64,000 nucleotides of DNA from Stercorarius parasiticus. Lineage: Eukaryota > Chordata > Aves > Charadriiformes > Stercorariidae. The DNA lies in assembly GCA_013396915.1 (NCBI GenBank), contig VWZL01002558.1:311021-375020 (forward strand), in the 5' to 3' direction. The position numbers and the translations under genes were made by a program. Below are positions 14,401 to 26,100 of the stretch, in pieces (position 1 is the first letter of the stretch; the number at the start of each line of letters is the position of its first letter). The notes under the pieces are model-generated. The model ran no database searches, was not told the origin of the DNA, and saw only the letters and a program-made list of their open reading frames with translations.

Positions 14401-14889
14401 CATCAGGTAAATGGAGGTGAGCTTGAGCCACATGCTGCATCTGACATAATTAAAGGTGATGGAAAAGTACCGCTGCTGTAATGGGGAGATATGGTTTAAT
14501 ACATCTATCACAAAGAATGCCTTTATAAGAAGAATGGAGCAGGAAATAAAGACGCACTAGATCTGTACCAGCAACAGGATTTCCCAGTACGCATTCTGCA
14601 GCTTTCATCAGGCACTTGGTAGCACCTGCTGCAAAATGACTGTTATCTCTGGGCATGTTTGAAATGTTAAGCTACACTTCCATGGATTATGTCAGGCTAC
14701 ATTTTATGGCAAGGGCAAATCATGCACAATGGCTTAGCCCTCCAACTTCTTGGATGAAATCTTTGGGTAACTGTCAGGGCAGTATAAGAAGTGACAGACA
14801 AACCTTAGATAGTTCAGGAGACAAGGGTCTTGTGGTGTTAGACACCCACCCTGGCCTTATACAACAGACTCCTCCCCAGACCCTGCAAG
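8426..14889. other. non-coding DNA, no gene recognised
   Basis: This stretch holds only short unrelated frames, the longest being 148 and 134 codons on the minus strand at 14065-14511 and 13650-14054. Neither shows a family motif or a repeat. The interval from about 9.8 to 12.9 kb is AT-rich with almost no frame over 60 codons. A strong splice-donor-like AAG/GTGAGA occurs near 13420, but no matching coding context was recognised. No mobile element was identified. Confidence 0.55.
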
Positions 14890-15530
14890 GAAATAAAACA
14901 AGGGCTGTGTCAAAATCTTAAGTGTAAGATGCAAAATAAGAATAATAAAACAGGAGTGACCCAAGTAATGGAGTTTCATGAGGAGAATGTGAAGCACGCA
15001 AAAAAAAAAAAAGAAATCAGGCCGGGGAAATGACTGCACAGATTGCAATTTAGATAGAATAAATGCACTCAGACCAGCAAGAAACCCATTTAAATATTCA
15101 AGCTGAGAAAGAACCAAGGCATGCACCAGAGTTTTAGTTGCCTCAGTCATTAACCAAGCACAGATTTTAAAGATGTTCAATAAATGGAATTGACAGGTCT
15201 TCACAAGACAGTTAATATGGGAATGAAATGACAAATCAGAGTGAAAGGTTAGACCCAATTGCTGTGCTGTGGCAGAAGAAATTGTATGTGGTGATCTTAC
15301 TTCAGGAAAAAGAAAGAAAAAATAAATAAATGGGAAGGAGGCAAGTTAAGAGACAGAGCCTGTATAAAACTTATGCCTTATCTGTGTTATTGGAAATAAA
15401 AGATTAGCAAACATCCACTGGGAGATGTCACTGAAGCAATGCAAGACATGAGAAAAAGGATCCTTGAAAGCATAGAGGGGCAGCACCAGCTGCCTGGAGA
15501 TTTTAATGTAAAAAGTAGCAAATCCACTAT
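14890..15530 (-). mobile_element. ancient L2-clade LINE reverse transcriptase relic
   Basis: Read on the minus strand, three blocks appear in the order expected for the C-terminal part of an L2-type LINE polymerase. The first is a degraded motif-C neighbourhood at about 15530-15483 (IVDLLLFTLKSPGS, where the family has an ADD box followed by a hydrophobic strand). The second is a DISQWM-like block at about 15433-15416, corresponding to the family's D-I-x-x-W-M helix. The third is a 133-codon frame beginning at 15258 with LGLTFHSDLSFHSHI, then TLVHALVLSQLEYLNGFLAG and LQSVQS, matching the thumb region that normally ends near LQxVQNxAAR. The second and third blocks share a frame with one intervening TAA stop; a frameshift separates the first. 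An A-rich insertion at 15000-15012 interrupts the end. The catalytic Asp pair is not preserved. L2 elements are inactive and old in birds. Boundaries are approximate. Confidence 0.68.
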
Positions 15531-16131
15531 GAACACAGAGAGACCCCCAGCTCGTGGGTGAAATGCTTGGCCTGATGCCATGGCTGACGTGCTATGAGAC
15601 TGGCAAACCTTGACACCTTTCTGTCCAGGAGGGAAGGACTCGACAGTACCCCGGCAAAGCCTATAGTGAATCAACTCCGCCGTTGGCAGCTTTTGTAACC
15701 TTCTCAAGCTAAAAACTGCCCAGGATGGCTTGCTGCGTGGTCTCTGGTCCTCCCCAATTCCCCATACTGCAGATGCGGGTAAGCTTGTGATGTCCTTCAG
15801 ACCTCCTTTGGAATTATTGGGTCCCTGCTGGTGGATGGTCAGCGCCATGAAGAACTATGGTGTATCAGAGCTCAGGCAACAGCGTGAGCAACTCATTGCT
15901 GCTAACACAGGGGTTCTTGGCTGAAGCCTTCCAGTGAGAGAGCAGAATTCTTGCAAGAAGAGCTGGATGTGCGCTGTGGAGTGGGAGCCAGCCAGCAGGG
16001 CTTGGATGTTGAGCTCTGTAGGGTGGCAGATCTGGGAATTCCTGAGTGAGAATAACAGTCTCTGCTGATGCTTTAGCTTTTATTGCATTCAGGAAGATGG
16101 GCCTTGGGTGAAATTTTTCCTCCCTTTTGGA

Positions 16132-16141
16132 GGGGGGGGGG
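16132..16141. repeat. poly(G) run, 10 nt
   Basis: Ten consecutive G residues follow an A. Homopolymeric G runs of this length are uncommon in this AT-leaning window and are prone to slippage and sequencing error. No second, third and fourth G run lies close enough to form an obvious intramolecular quadruplex. Confidence 0.9.
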
Positions 16142-19100
16142 TTAGTAAACAAGATTATTTTAAGATTACGCCAAGAGTACAATTGACTTACACTGCTGAT
16201 TTCTTATGCTAATAGAAACAACTCTGCAAGGCTTTGAAACTTTGGCTAATCATTCAGTCGAAATTGCTACTCTATTTTAATAATAAAGACATCTATTGAT
16301 GATTTTGTTCTGGATTCACTAATCCAATCACAAATGCCTTTTCTCTGTAGTTTCTTTGTACTCATATTTCTTACTCTTTTTTTTTTAATATAAAAATAAT
16401 TGGAAAAGCCTCCATAAATAGATTACAGGAACAGAGAGGATTTCCATTACCATGCAAGTTCTTCCCCTTTTAGCATTTGCATGATGATCATTTAATAGCA
16501 GAATACAATTAGGGCAACTAGGGAAAAGCGTATGGCTTTGTGTTACATGATGTTGCCTTGATTTGCCAGTGCTGTGAGTGCACAAAGAGACCCACAAAGC
16601 TGATTTCGCTTGAAAATCCAGATTGGACACTGGTACAGATGTTGCATCAGGACCTTTTGTGAACCGAAATGCATGTCTTAGAACTATTCTAGGCTCTTTT
16701 TCTCCTCAAAAGGGAGAGATGAACTGAGGTCAGCGGTTTTATTTATTATTTTTCTGGTAATTTTGCAGACAGGATTATTTGTAATCCAGTTTTCTGGAAA
16801 GAACTGGTTCATGCTCAGCAGATCTGAAAGTTTCCTGGTCCTTTCCCTTCCAAACCCACTGCGCTGCTTTCCGCACACAGCCCTCTGCTCTCGCCTCTCC
16901 TGGTGCTGTGAGCACTGCCTTCTCCTGTAGGGACCATCTGGGTTCCTGCTGCTGTAGCCTTACAGATACCTTCTCCTGACCCTTTCAGTTCAGTAGATGG
17001 AGAGACCTCAATTGAAGAGACAAAGACCAGACCAGAAAAAACATGTAGGTCCAAATCTTAGTGTTCAGACACAGAGGACATTTGCCAGGCAATTCAGGAT
17101 GCGATAGTAACAGTCTGGAAACAACAGAAACGGGTCATTTGCGCTATGACTGCTTCTCCTCATTCTCTCCTCCCATCTCCCTTCAAACTATCATCTATAC
17201 GTCTACCATGTCCCCACTGCACACAAGGTGCATCCCTGTGTTCCTGCCACCTACACCCTCCCTTCCAGGCTCCAGGTGCAAAACACTGCTTTTGAATTTA
17301 TAGACTACAAGACACATCTGGAGATCCGGTCTTTTCCAGATAAGGGACAGAGCAGCTGTGCTGCGGATGTAGAAAAATGAAGATTGCTATGCCCTTGTCA
17401 CATCCAACAGGAAAGTGCAGAAGCAAGGAACTCAAGGGCCAACTGTCATTTTCCCTTTGCTTATTTCTATTTTTTTCACACTGCTGAACCCCTTTTTCAG
17501 GGGGATAGAATTCAGTCTCATGAGCTCAACCGGGCAAATTTCTGCTATATTCGTGTGCTAAGATTATTTATAAGAACTATAACAAGTACTATTAATTTCA
17601 CAGATTATGACTGCAGCATCCACACAATGGATAGTGTTGGGGTGGGAAAAATAATTCAGTCAGAAGGCTCAAGAACTAATCATATTTACAGGGAACAACT
17701 CAGTAAAGAGGTTTCTGGAAGGGTAGGGTTAGCATTTTTATGTGCAGATGATACGGAGTGATGGTGGCAGTGGGGTAGGTAGGACACGAGAAAAAAGCTT
17801 AGCTTTTTTTCACTTTGTTTTTGTGATAGTCTTGTTAACAGTGTGGGACTCTTCACATTTTAGCAAAGAAGTTTATGGTTTTCTGGGAAGTAATTTCGTG
17901 TAGGCAGTATTCTAGTCATATGAGTCTCTATTTGGTTGCCAAAGAACTTGTATTCTCGCAGTTTTCCCTTTTCTCATGCCTGTAGGGGAAGGTGAGCTCT
18001 GCTTTAAGGAAAGGTGATTTTCAACTGCCTGCAAAGCCATCCCACATCCTCCAGTATTGTTTAAAGGTGAATACAGCTAGTGAAACAAAAGTATGTTAAT
18101 TGCCCTCCACTGCTCTGGAAAGGAGCCCTGGTCCGTGCTCCTGTCTATAGTGACTGGAGTGTCCTTGTGATTCTGCTTCTGTCTGTCTCTGCATTGCAGT
18201 AGCCCATTGCCTCTCATCGGTCTTTGTGCTTTCCGTCCTTGCTCCCTGCTGCCATTCCTGGAAAACCCTTGGGTTTTCCCAACCCAGGGCTGCTCTGCTG
18301 TGCCTACTGCTCTTCCTACTGTGCGGCAGAGAGCAGAGGCAGGGCCAGAGGTTTCCTCCTTTCCCTGCCGAGCTCCTAGGGGACCATGAGATTGCCCACA
18401 TGCTTGTGTGCAAAGGAGGTAGCAAAGTAACCTGAGGGGACTGCAGCAGTGATTCCCGGCTCTGCCACGTCCCACAGCTTGCAGGCTCCCCAGCTCCAGG
18501 CTGCTGCAGGGTGCTGGGCAAGGCAGTGGAGGGGACAATCTTTTCTCCTTGGACAGCACATGTAGAGGTTGATGACAGTAACTTCATACTTATTATTTTT
18601 TGCCTATAGCTGCTAAAGGTAATATTAAAAAGGAAAAAATGACTCATAATAAAACTTCTTGTTGCTTACTCTCACTTTCTTTTTTGGGGTACGTGCATGT
18701 GTGTGCCAGTTGCATCAATTAAACAGCAACCAATACGAGTACATTTACAGTCTGCCTTTGAAATGCCAGCCCCATACTGTACTCACCAATTAAGCGTGAG
18801 TAGATTAATGGGATTCATTGTTCTCTTGGGTTAACTCCACCATATTGTCATTAGGTGGATACGCCCTCATGAATCCAAGCCTTCTTTCTGTGAAAGGAAA
18901 AGAAAGTGCACGCTCAAAAAGTAGGGCAATTTCTACCAAGCAGAATCAGCTAAGAGGAAAAAAAGAAAAGAGAGTCCCCTCCCTCCCGCTTTTTTATGTC
19001 AGTTGTTGTTTAATTGTTTCTTCGACCCAGTGGTTTAGTGATTTCACATCTATTTAATTAACAGAGAAATGGATAGGGCACACTGAAAAACAAGAAAGGA

Positions 19101-19822
19101 AGATCAGATAGACAAATGGTCTCTGTAAGTTCACAGTTCTTAAAACAGATGTTCACCTCCACTGGCTATGGTATATCATTATCTCCAGGAACCCTGAAGA
19201 GAAAGCAAAATCCTTCATTACTTGTAGGAAGAATAGAGCAGGCTTACAGGGCTAAACAGATACACCAGCCCATTGCATCAGATCCCATCTCACTGCTGTT
19301 GTGTTACTCACAGGTCAAGAAGTGTGTGTGTATCTGGGGAAGAGCGAGACTACAGATAAACCTTACAGATGCCTGTGGAATGAGAGGCTACGAAGATGTG
19401 GTGAAGAGGTGGTGTCTAAAGTAGAAGCAACCAAATGGGTGGGAGGCTGAGACAACTCCTCCCTTACTTATTTGGTGTAACAGCAAGGTGGCAATCATCT
19501 CTTGGACTTCTTGCTTGCCTTTTGGTCAGGGTCAGCTTATTCTTGGAGTGGAGCTGCCTGTTCCCTGCTTGGCTATTCCCTATAGCTGCCTGAGCATCCT
19601 GACTGAAGGGTTAGGTAGTCTGTAGAGTGGAAAAGCATATTGCCCAATGCTGCCTTTTCTCTTTTCTTACTACGGGTTGCAAACATCAATAGGCAAAATG
19701 CCAATCCAGCGCTAAGCAGTCCTCATCCCTCCTACATGGAAAAAGCAACAGTTGTGGGAATTCCTCCTGTCCTGGAGAGATACACGAAAACACGGGAGAA
19801 GTTTGGCTATGCAATCAAATCT

Positions 19823-19858
19823 GCATGCATAAATGCATGTGTAAACGCATGCTCAAAC
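19823..19858. repeat. three tandem 12-bp units (GCATGYNYAAAY)
   Basis: Three adjacent 12-mers, GCATGCATAAAT, GCATGTGTAAAC and GCATGCTCAAAC, share the GCATG start and the AAA core. They differ from one another mainly by transitions. The tract is too short to be called a minisatellite with certainty, but the register is exact over all three units. Confidence 0.8.
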
Positions 19859-20992
19859 CCGTCTGTGCAGACTGGCCACTCTGTCTGACTCCCTGGGCCT
19901 TGCATCTGGTTTCCCCACCTGTGGGGCAAGAAATGCTATGTTCTCCTGGGTAAGCAGTAAGCAGTTGTGATGGCAACCATGAAAGACCCCCTTGGAAAAT
20001 TTGGCCTGAACAGTTTGATTACTAGTGCCCTAGATTTAGCTCGTCTTGTGATTATGCTTTATTGCTCTTACTGTCTCCACTAACTTTTAATCACAGCTGA
20101 GTATTTCCAATCTGGTTGCCATTTCTGACTTCAAGTGTATTAAAGGAGTATTCAGATTCCTAGATAACAAAAGTGTGAGGATTTGCTAGGCAGGAGGCAC
20201 TAGAGGGACCCTCTGCTTCCCCTCTGGCTCCCACCCTCCCTCCTCACATCAGAGCCTTGGTAGTGGAAAAGAGATGTTGAAATCAATATAAGAATAAATT
20301 GCCACGTGGTCCTTATTGTGGAGGCAAGGTTTCTACAGAAAATCCTTGTAATCAGAAAAGAGGGAAGATGAGATTAAACTGATTAAACTGAGAAAGTCAA
20401 AAAAGGACAACTTGAAAGATTAGCTCGAGGACGACTGAAAAGCATAATCCTCCATGCATGTTAAGTAGAACAGTCCCTCTCTGTTATCAGCCCCTTCATC
20501 TGGTGACCTTCTGTTGCATTAGCACAGAGCTACTTGATCCAAGGCAAATAGTGAAAATTGAAAAGCCAGAATGCCAGTGATTACAACAGGTATCAATATT
20601 ACTGCAGTGATGGTTTGTTATCATTAGGGAGCTCCATCAGAGCTCATTCTGGAAGCAAAAGGGACAGAAAATAACAAGGCATTACACTTGTGGCAGGCAA
20701 TAGAAGAAAATACCTTGTGTTACAACGGAAAAACCTTTTTCATCTGCTTCCACCTCCAAAATTACAGTGGCAGCACAGGAAAAGAGATGGGGGAAGCGGT
20801 ACAGGAAGCTTGTCTGTGTCCTCCTCTCAGGGAACAATCGAGCCTCAGTGGGTTGCGCACAACCGGTGTGTGTTACTCTTGTCTTCTGGAGTAAGAGGAA
20901 ACAAAAGGCCCGCGTCAATTTTACTGCTTCGATGTTGGTTTTTTTTTGCCTCACACCCCCAACTTTACGGCAAATATGTTCCTGCGCAGTCC

Positions 20993-21006
20993 CAGCAGCA
21001 GCAGCA
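20993..21006. repeat. short CAG trinucleotide run in a GC-rich patch
   Basis: About four CAG units (cagcagcagcag) lie within a GC-rich patch from roughly 20980 to 21110. Three overlapping open frames cross the patch, one giving a Gln run, but none is recognisable as a protein. The patch is too small and too CpG-poor to call a CpG-island promoter by eye. Confidence 0.75.
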
Positions 21007-23065
21007 AGGCTGGCTCCTCTGCAGCCCGGCCAGCAGCCTGACAGCTGCCCGTGCGCCGCAGGCAGCGCGGTGGGGTTCAGGAGCAGTGTCGCCTCCCTTC
21101 TGCTTCCGACATGGCTGGAAGAAAAAAAGCAAGTCTGCTCTAGCTGGGGGTTGTTGAGCGCAGTTGTATCACGTCTCTCATCTTAACCAATAAAGTAAGA
21201 CTTCCTGATAAGACTTGCGTGTAATATTTCGGAAATGCACTTAGCACCACATTGGCATAGACAGACATTTTTAGAGGGCGTTTTTCACTGTCTTTTCTTT
21301 TAAGTTGGCAGAGGCCATGAAAGCTAGGAAATACAGAGTAGTGCAGGTTTGTGACTGTGTACTTCAACAGTTAACATTTGCTATTAGTAATGCTTCACAT
21401 CTGTGCCTGTTTTGTCGTTTTCTCTGTTCCCCCTCCCCAAGTCTGTCTTTTTTTCACTCTGATGCCCAAAAATGCAATATCGTCAGGCACTCCTTTCTTT
21501 GTCAAAAGCCTGAAAGTCTGCTGTGGTATTCATCTCTCTTGTAATGTTGCTGATGTAAAAGGAGAAGCATGACTCTGAGTCATTTAAATGTTTTGACTGA
21601 ATCCTGGTTTTGTCACTGAGTTGCTGTTTGAGTTTGTTCAACCTGCTGCAACTCTTTGCTCCTGTTTCCCCTGCTGCCTTTTGCTGGTCCCTCAGTTAAG
21701 TAGCATGTTCTGCGGAGGTCAGAGTTGTTTCTTACTGGGTACTTTGCAAGGGCTTAAGGGGATGCGACGCCAGTTGGAAATCGATGAAAATACTGTGGCC
21801 AACCCCCATTAATGGAAATAAAAAAATAATATATATTTTAAAATAATTTTTCATAATTTTAAAAAACACAAAATACCATTTCACATTGAAAGAGCACAAA
21901 GCGTTAGTTTGACAGCATCAGGCTGAAACATTTTGAAAAATCCGAGGGGAAAAAAGGCCCTGCTATTACTGAAATTCAATCCAGCTCCAGAATCCAGCGA
22001 ATAGACCCATTTCTGTCAAGGCGCTTTACTATTCATTTGAAAGATCTTATCTGCATGTAGCACTAATGTCAGTAAGGGGAACTGATCGCTATAGTTTTAC
22101 CTTGCCTTTCTTTACAGGAGAAGAAAGGATCCTGCAACACTTTTGCTCACAGAAAGACTTTGGCCTTCTGTCAATAGATTGTGTCAAACCTAATTTAGGC
22201 AGAAAGAAGTGGTACTGTTGCCCTGGGAGAGCTCCTACTTCTACCATACCTGAAATTTGTCCTCAGTTGCTTAAGTCTCAATGAAAAGAGGTTTTCAGTT
22301 CAGGAGGTAAAGGGATTCATTAGATCTCATTCCCAGAAATGTCTACCTGATTGAGAAAGAGTCCCCTCAGGGGTAATGCTCATAAGCGGGGGGAGGCTGA
22401 GGGGCTGAAAAATGACCCATTTTGAAGTTTATCTAATTAGCTTCAAATGTATAAGTTGGGTGTTTTGCTAGATGGATTAGCGTAATTATCTTAGCGCACC
22501 TATTCATGCTAGGAATGTCAAAAAACGAGAGAACAGAGAAGCTCAGAAAAAAATCGCAGCAGCTCAGCCTGTTGACTGCCCTGACACAGGAGTAATGGTG
22601 CTGCAGAGGAAAGAGAGAAGGCTGGAAAAGCACAAGGTGAGAGGAGCTGCTCCAAAGACGAAATATGGGCAGCTGACCTACAAATAAACTGAGAGGGATC
22701 CACCTTGGCCCAAACTCCCTACACAAAAGTACTACAGAAAAATCATCCCGTATGCATGCAGTCACTGCATAGAGGCAATATCCTTCTTCATACCCCAGCA
22801 ATTAGATCTGAGGTATTCATTGTAAGCTCGGTATCTTTAGTTTTGCCTTTGTCACTGAGCCGTATTTAAAATGAGTGAAAGGATTTTTCTTTATCTTGAA
22901 AGTGTTTCTTCTGAAGGGGAATGGATTACTATTGTATTGCTTGGTTACAGTTTTTTCTGATCTGTTGATAAATTAGATCCCACGTGTTTCCTGAGATCAG
23001 TTATTAACTCTCCTGAAAACAGTATACAGCCATGAAATAGATTTTCCTAAGAAGGACTTCCAGTT

Positions 23066-23122
23066 AAAAAAAAAAAGAAAAAAGAAAGAAGGAAAAGAAA
23101 GAAAGAAAAAAGGAAAAGAGAA
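23066..23122. repeat. polypurine tract (A/G only, 57 nt)
   Basis: Uninterrupted purines on the plus strand, beginning as poly(A) and passing into degenerate GAAA/GGAAAA units. This is a smaller mirror-image counterpart of the polypyrimidine tract at 8.1 kb. It has no coding content. Confidence 0.93.
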
Positions 23123-26100
23123 CCGGGGACAGCTTCTTCATTCCTAAGCTTGTTTTTGTACAGGGTTATTGTCTAGGTACGCATCTGCTACGAAATATAT
23201 CAGGAGATTGGAGAAAAGAACAGCATTGCCAAGTAAACCGGAGAGCAATCAATGATTCCTCCAGTCATTTTTTTTTAACAGTGAGTGCTCCAGTTGTGTG
23301 CTTTGTTCCACTCGCAGAAATCATACTGCAAAACCGGGGCTCATGGCCAGACGGCCTCGGTGTCCATGCAACACGTAAAATGCAGTGGCAGCTGGAGTTA
23401 CTCTCCCACCTTGTTGAATGCTTGCTTTGCTCCTCAGTCACATTGTCTCCATGCCCCCATTCTGTAGGATTAGCTGAGTTTCCAGCTAATGGCATTTCTA
23501 AGTGTATCAAGTGTGCAACGTTAATTTCCCCAGCATCTCATTGACTTTTTAGTCAATATTGCTGTGATCCTTTCAGAACAGCTCTCCTCTTCGAAGTATT
23601 GTAAATGAGTTTAATCACTGGAATGACCTGGTTTCCAGCAGGGTTGTGCACAATTGGCAACAGTGCAGTCGCCAGGTGATCGGCAGCCCCTCTGCCCATC
23701 GATTCACCAGGGCTTTGAGTCATGCCTGCAGGTTTTAACCCCAAGACGGAAACACCCTTGAGGGTGTTCAAAATTGATGACATTTTTCCAATGACTTATT
23801 TTTGAGTTGGAAGAGTCTGTTTCACCAAAATCTAAATTTTTCACGCGAAAAATGTCAATTATGATTTTTTTTCATGAAAAACCATCTAAGGTCTAAGCGT
23901 TAGATATTGATCTTACTGGGACAAACCACTTTATTGGGTTGTGAAATTTATCTAATTTAATTCAATGTATCATTTATAATAGAGCAAGTCACCTTTTCAT
24001 TACAGCTTCCTGTTATGTTTGCACAATATGAAATTAAAAGGATCAAAATCAGGACACGGTATTTTTATTTTAATAAAATTGGATGGTTGCGATTTACCTG
24101 AAATCATGGCTCTTCTTTTTCTTGTAATGTTATGTCAGAAAAGCCTTATTTTTCCATTTGGAATGAAAACGAATCCCAGAATGTGTGAATTTCAGATAGT
24201 TTGAAACCTCCAAGTCTCAATCAGCTTTATCTGCCTGCTTGTGCTAAAGTCATTTTACAGGTAGATGAACTTTCTCCTTTTGTTGATTTTTTCGGCTTAA
24301 AAGGCAAACATTTGTCCCTGAGTCACAGAAGAGGGCAATCAAATGGATTGGAGACCAGTGTTCTGCCCCTAGCCTTTGTTTTTGGCGGAGCAGGGAAGGT
24401 AGAGGGAGATGTGTTCTGACGTCTGTGGCATGTGGTGACTGGTGAACTGTCAGCTTCACGGCCATGTTCCTTGCTCGTATGTGCTCCTCTGCCACCAGCT
24501 CCTCTGGGCATCCCAGAAAAGTGACTACTGGCACCCTCCACCTGGAGATGGAAGGCTCATCCTGGCTACAGAGGAGAGACATTTATTCTGAGGAAGTAGA
24601 TCTGTATAAACATTTTTGTGTGCACACGGATGAGAGAAGACGTCTGAAAGAGAGACCACAAGAGACAAAAGGAGAAGAAAGTACCTAGGAATTCAGTGGC
24701 TGGAAAGATAAAACGAAATCCAGACTCTGTAATTATGTGTGCATTTTAAGCAAATTTCTGGGAGGTGGTATGAAAAAGAGTTAGAAGGTTCATGCCTAAA
24801 AACAGGCTGCTTGCACTGGCCGCTCGTGGCTTAGTGCCAGACTCCCACCCAGCTGCCATTGCCGTTGGGCCCTGCAGGATACCTTGGCTGTTATACATCT
24901 GGGTGGATTTTAGCGCTCTCCTGGTTAAATCCTGTTTGCTTCCTCAGAGGTTCTGGTTCAGGATGTGGTCTTGATTTTGGAAGTCAATGAGAATTGTCAT
25001 TTTTAGTGAGCTTTCGGACTGCCTACTTGGTGCCCTTCATTTAAGATGTTATAGAAATCCTTTCAGCATCTGCCTATTTGTGTCTGCTGAATGAATGTGG
25101 CATTTTAAGAGCCTTGCCTGTTGTCCCACTACGTTCATAGTCGAGACATAAGCTCTTTGACTAAACACTAACAAATGTAGCCTCTAGCAATAAAGAGAAT
25201 GTTAACAAAAAAGGTAACTGCTGAGGAAGCAACATTGAGCCAAGGATAAGGTGCAGAGTTCATGTTCTAAGGAAGCCGGTGAGGAATAGCTGCTTTCTAT
25301 AACAACTATGTGCTTTTTAGGACATGTGGGCACAAACGGGATATATTTGGCATGTTCTGATGTTCTTCTTGATGCATAGAGAATTCACAGAAGTCAGGAC
25401 ATCTCTTCGTTATGTGTGTTATTTCTTATAATTAGTTAGCACTGTATACCCTCTGAGGACTGACCTTCATAATCACACAAGCTGAATTCATATAGATTTT
25501 TGCTTGACTTGCTGGAGGTGGATCACAAGAGACCTGCCTTTTTCATCAGTCCAGTCTCCTGCTAATGCTGCCATTCATAGCCTTTCATAGATTGATCAAG
25601 GCTCCCTCTTAAGTCTTGTCCCTGCTACACCATCAGGAAACTTGTTTGAGAACCACTCTCCGATAATGCTCAGGAATCTTCTCATTTACTGCATACATCT
25701 CGCGTCTAGGATATTTCTCTTTTAGCTGACGCTTTCCCCAGGCTACACAGGTCTGTGTTTCTCCTCTTTCCATCCACTTGCAGATGGAGCGCCTCTTTGC
25801 TCCCAGCCTTCTGAACAGGCGCTTAAATCTGAGGTTTTCACATTTCAAGTGAATTTCAGAAGGATAATACTGTTAGGGGTCTGAGCTGAGGCTATCTTCA
25901 ATTGTAGCAGTTGAAACAGTCAAATTGTTAAACATTCAAGCATTTCAAGAACCTAACTTTGTAGTCCCGTGGTTAATGCAGTCATGTGAGACACAGGAGA
26001 ACCAAACCTAAGCCCCACTGCCCTGCTTAGCATTTAGTTACCTAGTAGAATAAAATCTCTTCTAAATTGCAGAGGGCTGGTGATTAGGCACTGTGAAAGT

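Larger units (their letters stand above)
15546..23065. other. non-coding DNA with GC-richer patches, no gene recognised
   Basis: Frames of 100-183 codons cluster at 18077-18647 and 20682-21186, but they overlap on several frames and both strands. That is what a locally GC-rich, stop-poor sequence gives, and none resembles a known protein. Other items are a 10-nt G run at 16132-16141, a short CAG run at 20993-21006, three 12-bp tandem units at 19823-19858 and a very AT-rich stretch at 21806-21890. No mobile element end was recognised. Confidence 0.55.

Noticed and set aside
17641..17761. Peptide ending FLCADDTE, resembling an RT motif C box
   Set aside because: No other reverse-transcriptase block occurs upstream or downstream in any frame; a four-residue match alone is chance.
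18077..18647. 160- and 183-codon minus frames
   Set aside because: Mutually overlapping frames in GC-rich, stop-poor sequence with plus-strand competitors and no family motif.
19890..19935. MIR-like 'ggtttccccacctgtgggg' string
   Set aside because: Only about 19 bases are similar, and there is no supporting core or flanking sequence.
25633..25848. 71-codon basic minus frame (Arg/Lys-rich)
   Set aside because: Short, unrecognised, with no neighbouring element or exon evidence.
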